A DNA stretch of 64,000 nt from Anthoceros angustus (GCA_010909165.1 VJWM01000025.1:372001-436000); one strand, 5' to 3'; counted from the first letter of the stretch, positions 48,401 through 59,367 are shown. Program-made: numbers and translations. Notes: a model not told the origin generated them from the letters alone.

Positions 48401-50119
48401 CGTTGTTATGCCTGTCGGTGGTAGAGCCCTGGCCCGGGCTTCTACTCCTCAGCCTCTTCTCTAAATGTCCCTCCTCTCGGCCTGTCCTGTCTCTTCCCCT
48501 TTCCCTTTCATCAAAATGGCGTGTGGGAGGCGAATCAGCCTCAGCCTCAGCCTCAGGCTCGGCCTCAGCGTCAGCCTCAACCTCAGGCTCAGCCTCACCC
48601 GTCCCTTTGAATGAGGCTGTGTCACTGGATCCCTGGCCCCAGCAATTCACACCTCCTTGCTCCCTGTCACACCTACCACCATCCACACATGCCACTATTC
48701 CCAGAGCTCCTACTCGAGGCACTCCCCTCACAAACCGAGACCTGATCGGTGACATGTCCCCGACGCTGTCCCCTGCCAGAAACAAAATCAACGAGATGTT
48801 GAGTCAGAACCTAACTAACCCCATCCCCGCCCATGTGACTCCCACCACGACACGACACGACAAGACCCGGCAGACGCAGGAAGGAAGGAAGGAAGGAAGG
48901 AAGGAAGGAAGGGAGCTCTTTTTGTAACGTTCACTGACCTCACCTGTGAGTGGCCGCCTGAGAGAAGCTGCGGACTTGAGCGAATCGCCCACAAAGGGGC
49001 AGGCACGATCCTCCGGAGCCTCCCACGTGCACGACGCCTTCCGGGCATTGGGTGTGGACCTGCGGGTAGTGCTGGCCATGGGGGTGCATCTGCCTCGCCT
49101 GCTGAAAGCGTACGGATACCTGCACACCCGAACGGGCGAACAGCACTGCCGTTGGCGGACAGTGCAGATGCGTGCGTGTAGCAAAATTTGTGGGCATTTG
49201 AGGCGCGGGTCCAGTACCTCTGGTGCAGGCTGTTGAGGAAGTCCCCGGAGCTGCTTGCCAGCTTCTTCTTGCAGCCGGTGGAGGCGCAGGAGCCCGAGGC
49301 AGCAGGCGAGTCCAGCCTGCGCTTCGTCCTGGCACGGCCATGGATTCTTGGGGTGATGCTGCTCTCTGGCCGCAGCAGCGCCGCCTTGGCAGCAGGAGAC
49401 TTGGCCTGCACCACCCGGAATTTTCAAATGGCATCGAACGTGTTTGCGTGGTTGGTGACTGTCCAGGAGCAGGCACAAGAGAAGAGACGGTGGCAAATGC
49501 AGCTCATTCTACCCTGCAGCTCCGGCGCAAGGGGCAGGCGGGGCCCAGCGGCGGGGGATGACACTCCGCTTCCGCTTCCGCCTCCGCTTCCCCTGCAGCT
49601 GCGTCGGTGGAGGAGCCCGCCGCCGCCTGCTCCAGCTCCCTCACCCGGCTGCGCACCCCGTCCAGATGCCGCTGTAGCTCCTGAGCCCAGCAAAACAGCA
49701 GCAGCAGCACTGTGTGATGGATTTCTACACGCCGCATGTCTGGGACCAGGGAAACCGGCGTGGCCTGTGAGCACAGGGAGGAGGAGGCAACGTGTGCTCA
49801 CCTCGCAGGCCTTGTGGTGTCGCGGCTCCAAGTAGAGCGGATGGCAGGGCATGACCACGGACACGAGCTTGAGGAACTTGCGCAGATGCGACAGCTCCTG
49901 CGCCGGCAGCTGGAACTTGCGCGCCCCGATGGCTTTCTTCAGGCAAAGCCGCGCATTACGGCAGTAGAAGGTGAAGGGCAGGATCGTTCCGTCCATGGCC
50001 TCCGCCTCCACCTCCGCCATGGCCTCCTCCTCCGCCTCCGCCGTGAACGCGCCTTGGCCCTTGGCTTGCCTTTGCCAACCATAACCGCCACTGTTCCCGG
50101 CGCCAGGACGCAATACCAA
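42458..50119 (-). CDS. Large multi-exon coiled-coil protein of unknown family
   Basis: A series of minus-strand exons with consistent splice sites appears to be one gene. The 5' exon near 50119-49800 (ARLCLKKAIGARKFQLPAQE, then SHLRKFLKLV) ends at GAG|GTGAGC. The next starts at 49691 (ELQRHLDGVRSRVRELEQ). One near 49050 ends at 48942 (SAASLRRPLTG). The following one starts at 48775 with GDSVGDMSPIRSRFV and runs, across the duplication, to about 45905. Exons at about 45709-45000, 44887-44580, 44495-44100, 43960-43530 and 43050-42660 are almost pure heptad coiled coil (LETRLENVASATFSNLRS; RRKSLQLQEEVEKFQSEMEG). The middle is low-complexity Ser/Asp/Pro-rich. The 42.5-43 kb terminal exon and several junctions are uncertain. 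It could be a cytoskeletal, nuclear-periphery or meiotic axis-like protein; no family was recognised. It could also be two adjacent genes. Confidence 0.55.
43970..43992. repeat. (CA)n microsatellite in an intron
   Basis: About eleven CA units in the intron just upstream (in gene orientation) of the exon at 43960-43530 of the coiled-coil gene. Confidence 0.95.
47677..48530. repeat. Tandem duplication of ~425 bp inside the coiled-coil gene
   Basis: Positions 47677-48102 and 48103-48527 are nearly identical. Differences are missing repeat units: GTT (one unit), GGA (one unit), single C or G in runs, and GAGAGGCG against GAGGCG at the start. The duplication splits the reading into frames 45879-47828 and 48096-48791, each complete across the shared segment. 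Confidence 0.95.
48540..48602. repeat. Imperfect hexanucleotide repeat (GCCTCA-like) coding Glu/Ala
   Basis: About ten imperfect units in the coiled-coil gene exon, giving an alternating acidic stretch (EAEPEVEADAEAEPEAEAEA) on the minus strand. Confidence 0.9.
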
Positions 50120-50445
50120 CGCCCTAACTGCTGCCCTCCTCTTTGTCGTCTCCGTTTTATTGGTTTTTTCGGTTTTTCGTCATAACATTATGTATGGACA
50201 TCGCGCCATTTATTGGGCGCACTGGCATGGTGTTCGGTGCGAGATTATTCGTTGATAAAAATAAAAGTAAAACTTTTAACTTTACTTCTGTTATTTTTAA
50301 CACGTCACACTTTGTCACCAGTCTTAATTCAAATGAATACTTTTGGTTGGTGGAAGAGTATAAGAGAGAGGAATTGTGATTCTCAAAACGTATCCTAGGA
50401 CATTAGTTTTCTCAACCGTACCTATATATCATACCTAGTAACTAC
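50120..50445. other. Upstream region of the coiled-coil gene
   Basis: Contains 50204-50262, which resembles 55199-55270 (shared ATTGGGCGC, CTGGC, TGCGAGATTA and TGATAAA in order). The TIR element begins at 50446. No gene recognised. Confidence 0.4.
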
Positions 50446-53247
50446 TATGGTATACCAAAGAGGACAGAGGGGACGGATATTGTTTTTCTTCCGCTCCGGA
50501 CAGGAAGTGGTGCCGGAGCCAAGAATGCCCGAAACCGATGGATCAACACCTACAAAACTCAACAAAAACCGGGCGGGAGGCGGTGCAGCGAGGCGAGGCT
50601 GCGGAGGAGGAGGGCACCAAGTCGTCCCGTGGCCGCAGCGGCGGGAGGCGGCTGCAGCAGGCGGGAGGCGGGGTGAGGGCACCAAGCGTCCCGTGTGCCA
50701 CGCCATCGGCGGAAGGGGGCGGCGCCTGAGGCGGGGAGAGGAAGGGCGGCCATGGCTCGGCCCCTCTGCAGCCAGCGGGGGCCGTCGCTCAGCGAGGCGG
50801 GGAGAGCACCTTCCCTCCCCATGGCGGCAGCATCGCCAGCCGAGGCGGGAGGCGGGGAGGAGGAGGGAGGGCAGTGCCTCCCCAACGCCCGGCGCCAGGA
50901 CGCAATACCAACGCCCGGCGGGGTGGAGGCGGGCCGGCCGGAGGCCGGAGGCGAGGGCATCTTCCCTCCTCCGTGGGGCAACATCGCCAATAAGCAGCGG
51001 CGGTGGCGGCATCGGGCGTGGAGGAGGGCATCTTGCCCTCCCCATTGCAACATTACCGGTGGCGGGAGGAGGCGGCGCCTGTGAGGAGGAGGAGGAGGCA
51101 TGCCCTCCCAGGCGGCATCGCCGGCACGAGGCGGGCGGAGGCGAGGAGGAGGAGGAGGTCGGATGGCACCATCGTCCCCCATGGCGGCAGCGTCGCCCGG
51201 CGGGAGGCGGCGCATCAGGCGGAGGCGGAAGGGGAGGCACGGTGACCTCCCCAACGCCCGGCCAGCGGCGCATCGGCGGGAGGCGGGGAGGGCACCTTCC
51301 CTCCCCATGGCGGCCTCCAGGCGCATGACAGGAGGAGGTTGCCCTCCCAGGCGGAGGCGAGCACAAGGGGAGGCGGTGCAGCGAGGCGGGGCGGAGGCAA
51401 GCAGCGGGAGATGGCGTCCTTGAGGAGAAGCCAACCCGTGAGGTGGAGGCGGGCCGGCCGAGGCGATGGCCGCCGCCGAGACCGAGGCCGAGGCGGGGAG
51501 GAGGCGGGAGGCGATGGCTGCACAGCGCCGCGCCGGCCGAGGCCGAGCTCGGGCATGGCGGTGGCGATGCCATGTCGCCGCCGCCATGCCCGACCAGGTC
51601 GGCCATGGTGGCGGGAGGCGATGGCCGCCGCCATGCCCGACCAGGTCGGCCATGGTGGCGGGAGGCGAGGCGAGGATCACGGAAGGTGTGGAGGCGGCGT
51701 CTTTGAGGCGGACGGCGAGCCAACGCCAGCCAGTCTTGGCGGCGATCGCCAACGAGTGGGACTCGGCGCGCCCGGTCCGGTTGAGGAAGGCGTATGGGAG
51801 GAATAACCCGGTTCCATCGGTGGCGGCATCGGGCGTGGGCGGCAGATTAAGCGGGCGGGAGGCGAGGCTGCGGAGGAGGAGGCGGGAGGCGGCTGCTGCG
51901 CGAGCTCACGGCAGTGGAGCCGGCATCCGGTGGCACCGTGGAGGAGGAGGAGGAGGAGGAGGAGGAGGAGGGGGAGCAGCGGCGGTGGTGGCGGGCGGAG
52001 GCCATGTCGGAAGAAGAAGGAGGCGGAGTGCGGCTCAGGCCCCAACTCCAGCGGAGGCGAGCACAAGGGGAGAGCGCGACTCGAGGATTCGGACACGGTG
52101 TCCAGTGGAAGCCAGCTGACCAAGGCGGGTGCCTCCGGCGCCCAATGCCGGGCGCGGCTTGGAGGCGGGAGGCCGAGGCCGACGAGAGAGCAAAGAGCCG
52201 CGGAATGCTCGACGCCGTCGAGGCCATTGAGGGCACAATTAAGGTTCTCGGCGGATGATCAAGCGCATAGACGACGAGGAGAAGTAGGCGTCGTCATCCC
52301 TTGTGCTGAGAGATGCATCGCCTTTTGGTTTTGCATAGGGGCGAAGCATGCGCCGTAGGAAGGCCGATGGGAGATAGGGTTTGATGCTAGGCGCTAGGCA
52401 TGCAATTTTGCGATGTGCGTGGACATCCTTTTTGATCAATGGAATGGCACCCTTATTTGTGAATTTTGGCTCTTTGCCTTGACGTAAACATTCTTGGCGA
52501 GGTTGTTGGGTAGATGGCGGTGGTGGTGGTGGTCTACCTAATTGCTGCAGTTGCTGGAAGGTTGCCAGGTTGCCATGCCTGATGGCTATTGATGCTGCAA
52601 TATGTGGTGCTGCCGTTTGGCCTTCTCCCCCGGTGAAGGGCTGAGAGGTTTGCCGCCTCCTCGAAGGCCACACTGTGAAGGTTGAAGGCGGCTTTCATAT
52701 TCTTTGTTGGCCATCCCTCTTCCGATTTCGAGCGGATCGTGCTTCTTCTTGTTTGAAGAGGATCGTGGTTCTCATTGTTTCCGACATCGCGGTTCCTTAA
52801 GAAAACAGTCCAAAGTCCATAGTGAAGGCGGGGACACGGCCGTGGGCTGCATGGTTCGCAAACCATGGCGTGCCCGCGGCATTGCATCTGAAACCCATGC
52901 CGGCCGTAATGTAGGGTTGTCAGCGGATGGAGCGGCCGTAGCGGCGAGTTAGGGGCGGCCATTGGATGCCATCGAAGAAAACTTAATGGTACAAGGTAGT
53001 GCGAAACATTCGAAACATAGTGTCCGTCTCTTTGTTTTCAAAGGTGAAAGCTCGAAAATTTTCAAGGACACCGTTTAGGACATAGTGTGTCCCTTTGGTG
53101 CTTGGCGCTTTTGGTTAGGGGCGGCGGCCTTGACCATGTGCTGTGAAAAAAGCCGTCTTGGAATCTAGGGTATATTCTGCAAGATCCCTCGCCTTGCATG
53201 GGTTTCGCGAAAAAAATTGTCCCATCCTCTGTCCCTTTGGTATGCCA
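50446..53247. mobile_element. GC-rich TIR element of 2.8 kb with 7-bp target-site duplication
   Basis: The left end TATGGTATACCAAAGAGGAC and the right end (reverse complement TGGCATACCAAAGGGACAG) form an imperfect inverted repeat of about 45 bp. TAACTAC stands directly outside both ends (50439-50445 and 53248-53254). From 50560 to 52250 the interior is very GC-rich, made of degenerate GGCGGGAGGCGG-like repeats; frames of up to 433 codons on both strands are Pro/Arg/Gly-rich artefacts of composition. No transposase was recognised. A 28-bp segment at 50889-50916 is identical to 50097-50124 in the neighbouring coiled-coil gene, compatible with gene-fragment capture as in Pack-type elements. Confidence 0.65.
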
Positions 53248-53254
53248 TAACTAC

Positions 53255-53604
53255 AGTACCCCAAGGGGTGATTCGTTAATTAATTAAAATTAGTAAAATT
53301 TGAAAATCCAGAAATTATTATACTTAAAATGTTGAATAGGTAAAATTTATGAGTTTATGATCACAGAAAATAAGGAAACTAGGGTTTGTGTGGAAAATTA
53401 GGGCCTATTTAGGAGATCTATACATATCCATTAGTTATATATATATATACCTATATATTTTAATAAATGTTAAAATTTGATAAAATTATTTTTTGTAAAT
53501 ATTGAAATTTTAAAAAATATAAATATTTATGTTGAGCCTTGTTTTTTTCAAAAAATAATTATTTCGGCATTATCCTATTGAACCACCCCTCGGGGTACGG
53601 TACC
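53255..53604. mobile_element. MITE-like element, ~350 bp, AT-rich
   Basis: Its left end GTACCCCAAGGGGTGATTC and right end (reverse complement GTACCCCGAGGGGTGGTTC) are inverted repeats of about 20 bp around an AT-rich, non-coding interior. It abuts the target duplication of the larger element, which suggests one used the other's end as target. Its own duplication is unclear (possibly CTAC). Confidence 0.6.
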
Positions 53605-54193
53605 TACTTTTCTTTTTCTTATGATAAAACATCAAGAGATTTTCAAAAAATACTTAAAATTTGAATATTAACCCTCAAGATATAGTTTAGAGTTTTACAA
53701 GTACAAGTATGTAATATTTAGAAAACTAATTATATTAATCTATTCATTTGATCAAAAATATATAAATGACCTTTGGAACCAATAATAATTTTTATTCTAC
53801 TTTGGAACAATATAGATTATATTAAAATAGTTGATAAAATAATTTGATCAACGGTTCCTTCATCTTTTAATTTCTCAAAAATCCTCCACATGATGCTTTA
53901 CAATTTCATCAATAGAGTAGTATGAATGATTACACCATGTGTAAAGATGATTGGATATCCTATTGCACATCTCCCATTTACGCATTTGATCAATGGTCTG
54001 TGCGTTGAGTAATTTCTTTACAACTTAAATGCAAAATGGTGGGTTCATGTATCCAAACTACTACACACGCATAGAAGACAAGGACTATTGAACTATTACT
54101 CTGTGTGACATATATCATAATTAATTCTCTAATTTTTTAAACTTTATAAAAATTTAGTAATAACTATGATGAATCTGTAAAAAACTGCTCAGC
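53605..54193. other. AT-rich intergenic DNA with a likely TATA box
   Basis: Very AT-rich and without coding sequence. CTTTATAAAAAT at 54143-54154 lies about 40 bp upstream of the next ATG and would serve as a TATA box. Confidence 0.45.
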
Positions 54194-54526
54194 ATGGCAA
54201 GAATTATGATAATTGGATTTCACTTATATCTTTTTACGTTCGCATGTACTCTTGAACTGAAAGAGCCAATGCTTGCAGCAGGACAAGGGGTACTTCCTGA
54301 ATGTTCATGCACTGCAATTCCAAACATAAAGAGAGATGTTTGTCCTCCGGCAGAGGTTTGGGTATGTTCTTGTGAGGATTATCCAGGAACTGAGTGTTTC
54401 AAACTCGAGAGCATTACGTATGCAAGGTGTTATAACGTAATTGATAAAGCTTATCTCATATCAAACCCCCGCTGTAAGTGTCCATATGAGTGTAATACTT
54501 GTAGATATGAGGTAGTAGACTATTAG
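54194..54526 (+). CDS. Small secreted cysteine-rich protein, family unknown
   Basis: 110 residues without introns. The first about 24 residues look like a signal peptide (hydrophobic IMIIGFHLYLFTFACTLE). The mature part has eleven Cys in a tight pattern with CSC, CSC, CKC and a closing CPYECNTC, and conserved-looking Pro and Gly turns. This is the build of a disulfide-stabilised extracellular peptide (protease-inhibitor-like, antimicrobial or signalling), but the spacing fits none of the families I know well, and an odd Cys count leaves one unpaired or dimer-forming. The base composition matches the AT-rich surroundings, unlike the GC-rich neighbours. A TATA-like box stands at 54143. It could also be a chance ORF, though signal peptide and Cys pattern argue against that. 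Confidence 0.55.
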   Translation: MARIMIIGFHLYLFTFACTLELKEPMLAAGQGVLPECSCTAIPNIKRDVCPPAEVWVCSCEDYPGTECFKLESITYARCYNVIDKAYLISNPRCKCPYECNTCRYEVVDY

Positions 54527-55789
54527 TAGATAGATATTAGTTCAGTAGTTGCTATAGATATTTATGATATAGTATACTCTATGTTCTCAATGCTACAATG
54601 TGCAACATGCCCTGATCACTATCCTCCGACTCTTTTAGATCCTTTCCATCATGTAGTGCATCGACGACTCTCGAAAAAAGGCAGCACACGATAGAGTCTC
54701 CTCTCAGGTGGTCGGCACTTCAAACTCTTACATACAAATATAAGTCAATTCTAACAAGTTTTCTTTGTATATATAGATATTATACATATTATGTATTTAT
54801 GATACAAAGATGGATTAGGTACCTTTTTCTTTGTAAAATATTTTTTAAATTCAAAAGGAGGGTGTTGATTGACACCGGAGCACAGCCATTGATTTCAATG
54901 TGCCTTTCCCGATTGTTGACCAAAGCCACCCACTCGTGCAGTATTCCGCTTTTCTCTCTCCTTTCCCGATTGTTGACCAAAGCCACCCACTCGTGCAGTA
55001 TTCCGCTTTTCCAGAGAGATGCTTGGTTCAGAGGTCAACAATGACATCATTGCTACATGCTGTGGCAAACCTTAGACACTTGCTTCGTCTTATTTAAAAA
55101 AAATCCCCCACAAACACAATTGTAAACAATCGCTGATACCGAGAACGAGCTAGATCGGTAGTAAATAGGATGCTATGAACTAGAAGATGTATGAAAAGCG
55201 CCCCATTCATTGGGCGCGCTGGCCTGGTTATTTGTGTGGTTTTCAGCGCGAGATTACCCGCTGATAAACGCAAGATTAGCCGACGATAAACCTGAGATAG
55301 CTTGACGTAGCCTTGAAGCAGGTTAAGGTGGTTCGTTTTTGGTAACAGGTCAATTTCGGCTGGCTATGTAAGCTCTTTGGCTATGCTGCTGGTGGATGGA
55401 GCAGCAGCAGCGGTGGAGCGATTGAGCCCATGTTTTCTGCAGCGAGAATTGGAAGCTGGCCGAGCGTGCTCTCAGTTCTCCTCTATGTGAAGAACCTGCC
55501 CTTCACACTTCCAAGAAGTCGACCATGTCTCAATCGGCAGTGATGAGAAGCGAGCTACAGATCCATGGTTTGCGTCTTCTAGCTGTGTTTCAAGCATGGG
55601 TGAACAGCTGATTCCGGCTTCATGCAGGTTGCCCGGTTTCCTGGGCTGCCACTTGCCATCTTGTTCAAGTAGGAAAAGATGCCCATTTCTCAAGGCTTGG
55701 ATGAGGCAGGCATGTAGTCTGTAGAGTCTAGGATTTGGTCTCCATGTGCAAAGCCAAAGTTAGGCGGCCCCCCATCACCTCCATGGGTC
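54527..55789. other. Intergenic, small repeats
   Basis: Holds the 57-bp duplication at 54905-55018 and the segment 55199-55270 related to 50204-50262. A piece at 54863-54900 would read RRVLIDTGAQPLISM, reminiscent of a retroviral-type aspartic protease start, but nothing else supports it. Confidence 0.4.
54905..55018. repeat. 57-bp direct duplication
   Basis: Units at 54905-54961 and 54962-55018 begin TTTCCCGATTGTTGACCAAA and differ only at the end. Confidence 0.93.
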
Positions 55790-58700
55790 ATGGCTGTTGG
55801 GAACGTGTTCACCCGTATTCTAGGAAGAGCACCAGCTCAAGCTCAAGCTCAAGCTCAAGCTCAAGCTCAAGCTCAAGCTCAAGCTCAAGCTCAAGCTCAA
55901 GCTCAAGCTCAAGCTCAAGCTCAAGCTCAAGCTCAAGCTCAAGCTCAAGCTCAAGCTCAAGCTCAAGCTCAAGCTCAAGCTCAAGCTCAAGCTCAAGCTC
56001 AAGCTCAAGCTCAAGCTCAAGCTCAAGCTCATGTGCCTTGTAGGAACCAACCCCGACCCCAACCCTTGGCACAGAAGCAAGCTGCCAGATACAACAGTAC
56101 CTGGCCATCAACGCCTAGGCCGGATGAACCTGGACCTGGCCGGATCAGGTGTGCAGCATACGAAAGGGGAACCGACGTGACCCAACTCTGTGACCAGGGC
56201 TATCTCACCCAAGCTGTCGAGGCTCTGGGACTCCTGGTGCAGACGCAATGCTGCATTTCCAAATCCCTCTTTTCTGCTGTCCTGAAGAAATGTGCGTTCC
56301 AGAAGGATCTTGTTCTGGGGCGCCGCGTTCATGCGTTCACGGTGAAAACGGGGTACCAATCGGACACCATCCTGGGCACCAGCATCCTGCGAATGTATGC
56401 CTCTCATGGCAGGTTGCAAGACGCCATGGATGTGTTTGAGCTGGTTTCAGAACCGGATGCCTTCACCTGGTCTGCCGTAATCTCTGCGCATGCTAAACAA
56501 GGACAAGACAAGCGGGCCATAGAGCTCTATCATCGGATGCGCAGGTCCAGTGTGAAGCCTGATGGCCATGTGTTTGTGGCAGTTCTGCAGGCTTGTGCAA
56601 GGGGACCGGACTTGAAAACTGGGCAGCAGGTGCATGCTCACCTCTTGGCCGCAGGCACCCAGCCTGATCTGTTCGTAACCACTTGCTTGGTGAACATGTA
56701 CGCCAAGTGTGGCACCCTGGAAGATGCGCACAGACTGTTTGACGGACTCGGACAGAATCAAAAACATGTCGTGACGTGGACTGCTCTCATCGCAGGGTAC
56801 TCCCAGCAGGGCAGGGGGCAGGAAGCCCTTCGTATCTACGGTGCTATGCAACGAGAAGGCCTTGCTGTACCCAATTCCGTTACATTTGTTTGCCTTCTGC
56901 AGGCATGTGCAAGTGTGGGGACCCCAGCTTTGGAGAAGGGGAAGCAGCTTCATGCTCAAATCAGCGACCACGGACATCAGGATGATGTCTTTGTGGCTAA
57001 CAGCTTGGTCAACATGTATGCCAAGTGTGGCAGCCTAGAGGATGCTCACAGACTATTTCGCGGACTTTGCCAAAAGGATGTGGGAACGTGGAATGCATTG
57101 ATAGCTGGGTATGCTCACCATGGCAAGGGCCAGGAAGCCCTTCGTCTCTACGATGTCATGAAACACGAAGGCATCACTACACCTGATTCCATGACCTTTC
57201 AGTGTCTCCTGCAGGCATGCGCAGCCGTGGGCACCCCAGCTTTGGAGAAGGGGAGGCAGCTTCATGTGCAAATTAGGGAAGGAGGACATGAAGCTGACGT
57301 GTTTCTGGCCAACAACTTGGTGAATATGTATGCAAAGTGTGGCAGCATCGAAGATGCTCAGAGAGTGTTCCATGGACTCCATCAAAAGGATGTGGTGACA
57401 TGGAATGCCATGATAGCAGGATATTCCCAGCAGGGCATGGGCCGGGAAGCCCTTCGTGTCTTTAGTAATATGCAAGAAGAAGCCATTGCCCCACCAAATT
57501 CCGTGACATTCTTGTGTGCCCTTCAGGGCTGTGCAAGTGTGGGCAGCGCAGCTCTGGAGAAGGGGAGGGAGATTCATGCGCAAATTAGAGAATGTGTACA
57601 TCAGGCTGATGCATTTGTAGCCAACAGTTTGGTGAACATGTATGCAAAGTGTGGCAGCTTGGACGATGCTCAGCGCGTGTTTGATGGACTGGTTATGAAG
57701 GATGTGGTGATGTGGACCTCTCTGATTGCAGGTTATTCCCAACAGGACATGGGCCAGAAAGCGCTCCATCTATACAGTGCTATGCAAGAAGAAGGCACAG
57801 CAGTACCCAATTCCATGACATTTGTGAGTCTCCTGCAGGCATGCGCAAGTGTGGGCACCCCAGCATTGGACAAGGGGAAGCAGATTCATATGCAAATACG
57901 AGAGCAAGGACTTGAAGCTGATCTATTTGTAGCCAACAGTCTAGTGAACATGTATGCAAAGTGTGGCAGCCTGGAGGATGCCCATACTGTGTTTGACGGA
58001 CTCAGTCAAAAAGATGTTGTTACTTGGACTGCTCTGATTGCAGGATATTCCCAGCAGAACATGAGCCAGGAGGCGCTCCGTCTGTACGGTGCAATGCAAG
58101 AGGACGGCATGGCTGTACCCAATTCCATGACATTTGGATACCTCCTCCAGGCATGTGCAAGTTTGGGGACCCCAGCTTTGGAGAAGGGGAAGCAGCTTCA
58201 TGCAGACATTAGAGCACGAGGACATCAGGCTGATTTGTTTGTGGCCAACAGTTTGGTGAACATGTATGTAAAGTGTGGTAGCCTTGAGGACGCCCATAGA
58301 GTGTTTGATGGTCTGGTGGAAAAAGATGTGGTCACTTGGACTGCTCTGATTGCAGGGTATTCCCAGCACGGTATGGGCCAGGAAGCCCTTCGTCATTACA
58401 TTGCTATGCAAGAAGAAGGCATCACCGTGCCCGATCCTGTGACGTTTGTGTGCCTCCTGCAGGCGTGTGCAAATGTGGCAGCTTTGCACCTGGGAAGGCA
58501 GATACATGCACAGATTGAGGAACAAGGGCTTCATCACCATGTGTTTCTAGCAAGCAGTTTGATTAACATGTACGGAAAGGCTGGGAGCATGGTTGATGCA
58601 CAGCAGGTGTTTGATGGGTTGCCGCACAGAGAGATTGTTGCCTGGAGTGCGCTGATTGCTGGCTACGCCTCTCAAGGACACAGTGAAGTAGTCTTTGACT

Positions 58701-59230
58701 TGGTCCAGAGAATGAAAGAGGATGGCGTGCAGCCAGTCGGCGTCACATTCCTTAGCGTATTAACAGTATGCAGTCATGCGGGTCTAGTGACCAAGGGTAT
58801 GGAGTTCTTCGAGGCTATGAGCAGAGAGTATGGCATCACTCGCACAGTGGAGCACTACACATGCATGGTGGACCTTCTGGGCCGTGCCGGTCGAGTAGAT
58901 GAAGCACTAAAGTTGGTGAGCCAAATGCCCGTAGTCGCCAATGCTGCAATTTGGCATACTCTCTTGAATGCTTGTCGACAGTGGAGGAACTTGGAGGTGG
59001 CGCGACACGCTTTTGATGAAGCAGTGAAGCTAGACAAAAAAGATGCGGCTGCATATGTGTTGATGTTCAATATTTACACCGGTGCCCAGATGTGGGAGCA
59101 GGCACAGAGGATGCAGTTGAGGAGGATAAAAGTCAGAGCATGGAAGCAGCCAGGTCAGAGCTGGTGGACAGACATGGAGGGAGAGGTGCATAGTTTTTTG
59201 GTTGGGGATGACAAGCTCAAGCCAGGATGA
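55790..59230 (+). CDS. Long PLS-class PPR protein ending in E+, DYW domain absent
   Basis: Intact 1146-residue frame. Residues about 16-80 are a poly(Ala-Gln) run encoded by a microsatellite, inside what should be the organelle targeting region. From about residue 140 to 1010 there are repeated S-P-L triplets (for example [55 protein letters not shown]). Many P motifs are very alike, a sign of recent internal expansion. E1/E2 follow ([20 protein letters not shown]) and an E+ segment with the usual PG box ([20 protein letters not shown]), unlike the KP of the other two genes. The frame ends GDDKLKPG at a stop inside a 35-bp minisatellite, just where a DYW domain would begin. E+-only PPR proteins can still act in editing by recruiting a separate DYW partner. 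Confidence 0.9.
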   Translation: MAVGNVFTRILGRAPAQAQAQAQAQAQAQAQAQAQAQAQAQAQAQAQAQAQAQAQAQAQAQAQAQAQAQAQAQAQAQAQAHVPCRNQPRPQPLAQKQAARYNSTWPSTPRPDEPGPGRIRCAAYERGTDVTQLCDQGYLTQAVEALGLLVQTQCCISKSLFSAVLKKCAFQKDLVLGRRVHAFTVKTGYQSDTILGTSILRMYASHGRLQDAMDVFELVSEPDAFTWSAVISAHAKQGQDKRAIELYHRMRRSSVKPDGHVFVAVLQACARGPDLKTGQQVHAHLLAAGTQPDLFVTTCLVNMYAKCGTLEDAHRLFDGLGQNQKHVVTWTALIAGYSQQGRGQEALRIYGAMQREGLAVPNSVTFVCLLQACASVGTPALEKGKQLHAQISDHGHQDDVFVANSLVNMYAKCGSLEDAHRLFRGLCQKDVGTWNALIAGYAHHGKGQEALRLYDVMKHEGITTPDSMTFQCLLQACAAVGTPALEKGRQLHVQIREGGHEADVFLANNLVNMYAKCGSIEDAQRVFHGLHQKDVVTWNAMIAGYSQQGMGREALRVFSNMQEEAIAPPNSVTFLCALQGCASVGSAALEKGREIHAQIRECVHQADAFVANSLVNMYAKCGSLDDAQRVFDGLVMKDVVMWTSLIAGYSQQDMGQKALHLYSAMQEEGTAVPNSMTFVSLLQACASVGTPALDKGKQIHMQIREQGLEADLFVANSLVNMYAKCGSLEDAHTVFDGLSQKDVVTWTALIAGYSQQNMSQEALRLYGAMQEDGMAVPNSMTFGYLLQACASLGTPALEKGKQLHADIRARGHQADLFVANSLVNMYVKCGSLEDAHRVFDGLVEKDVVTWTALIAGYSQHGMGQEALRHYIAMQEEGITVPDPVTFVCLLQACANVAALHLGRQIHAQIEEQGLHHHVFLASSLINMYGKAGSMVDAQQVFDGLPHREIVAWSALIAGYASQGHSEVVFDLVQRMKEDGVQPVGVTFLSVLTVCSHAGLVTKGMEFFEAMSREYGITRTVEHYTCMVDLLGRAGRVDEALKLVSQMPVVANAAIWHTLLNACRQWRNLEVARHAFDEAVKLDKKDAAAYVLMFNIYTGAQMWEQAQRMQLRRIKVRAWKQPGQSWWTDMEGEVHSFLVGDDKLKPG
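55835..56031. repeat. Hexanucleotide microsatellite (GCTCAA)n, ~33 units, in coding sequence
   Basis: Essentially perfect array. In the PPR frame it encodes Ala-Gln; in another forward frame Ser only; on the minus strand Leu-Glu or Leu-Ser. The long low-complexity frames on both strands here (102, 100 and 86 codons) are products of the array. Confidence 0.98.
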
Positions 59231-59367
59231 AACAGGTCTTGTGCAAAATGAAGAAGCCAGGATGAAACAGGTCTCGTCCAAAATGAAGAAGCCAGGATAA
59301 AACAGGTCTTGTGCAAAATGAAGAAGCCAGGATGAAACAGGTCTTGTGAAAAATGAAGAAGCCAGGA
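59219..59367. repeat. 35-bp minisatellite overlapping the PPR stop codon
   Basis: Four units of 35 bp starting AAGCCAGGATGAAACAGG at 59219, 59254, 59289 and 59324, plus a partial fifth. The stop codon of the PPR frame is the TGA in the first unit. Confidence 0.96.

Noticed and set aside
50422-52258. Open frames of up to 433 codons on both strands, rich in Pro, Arg, Gly
   Set aside because: Composition artefact: stop codons are rare in this GC-rich repeat, all frames are equally open, and none shows a domain.
54863-54900. Retroviral-type aspartic protease motif (LIDTGA)
   Set aside because: A single short motif in a small frame built on a 57-bp duplication; no neighbouring pol sequence.
55735-56111. 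Poly-Ser and Leu-Glu open frames
   Set aside because: Other frames of the GCTCAA microsatellite; only the Ala-Gln frame continues into a PPR protein.
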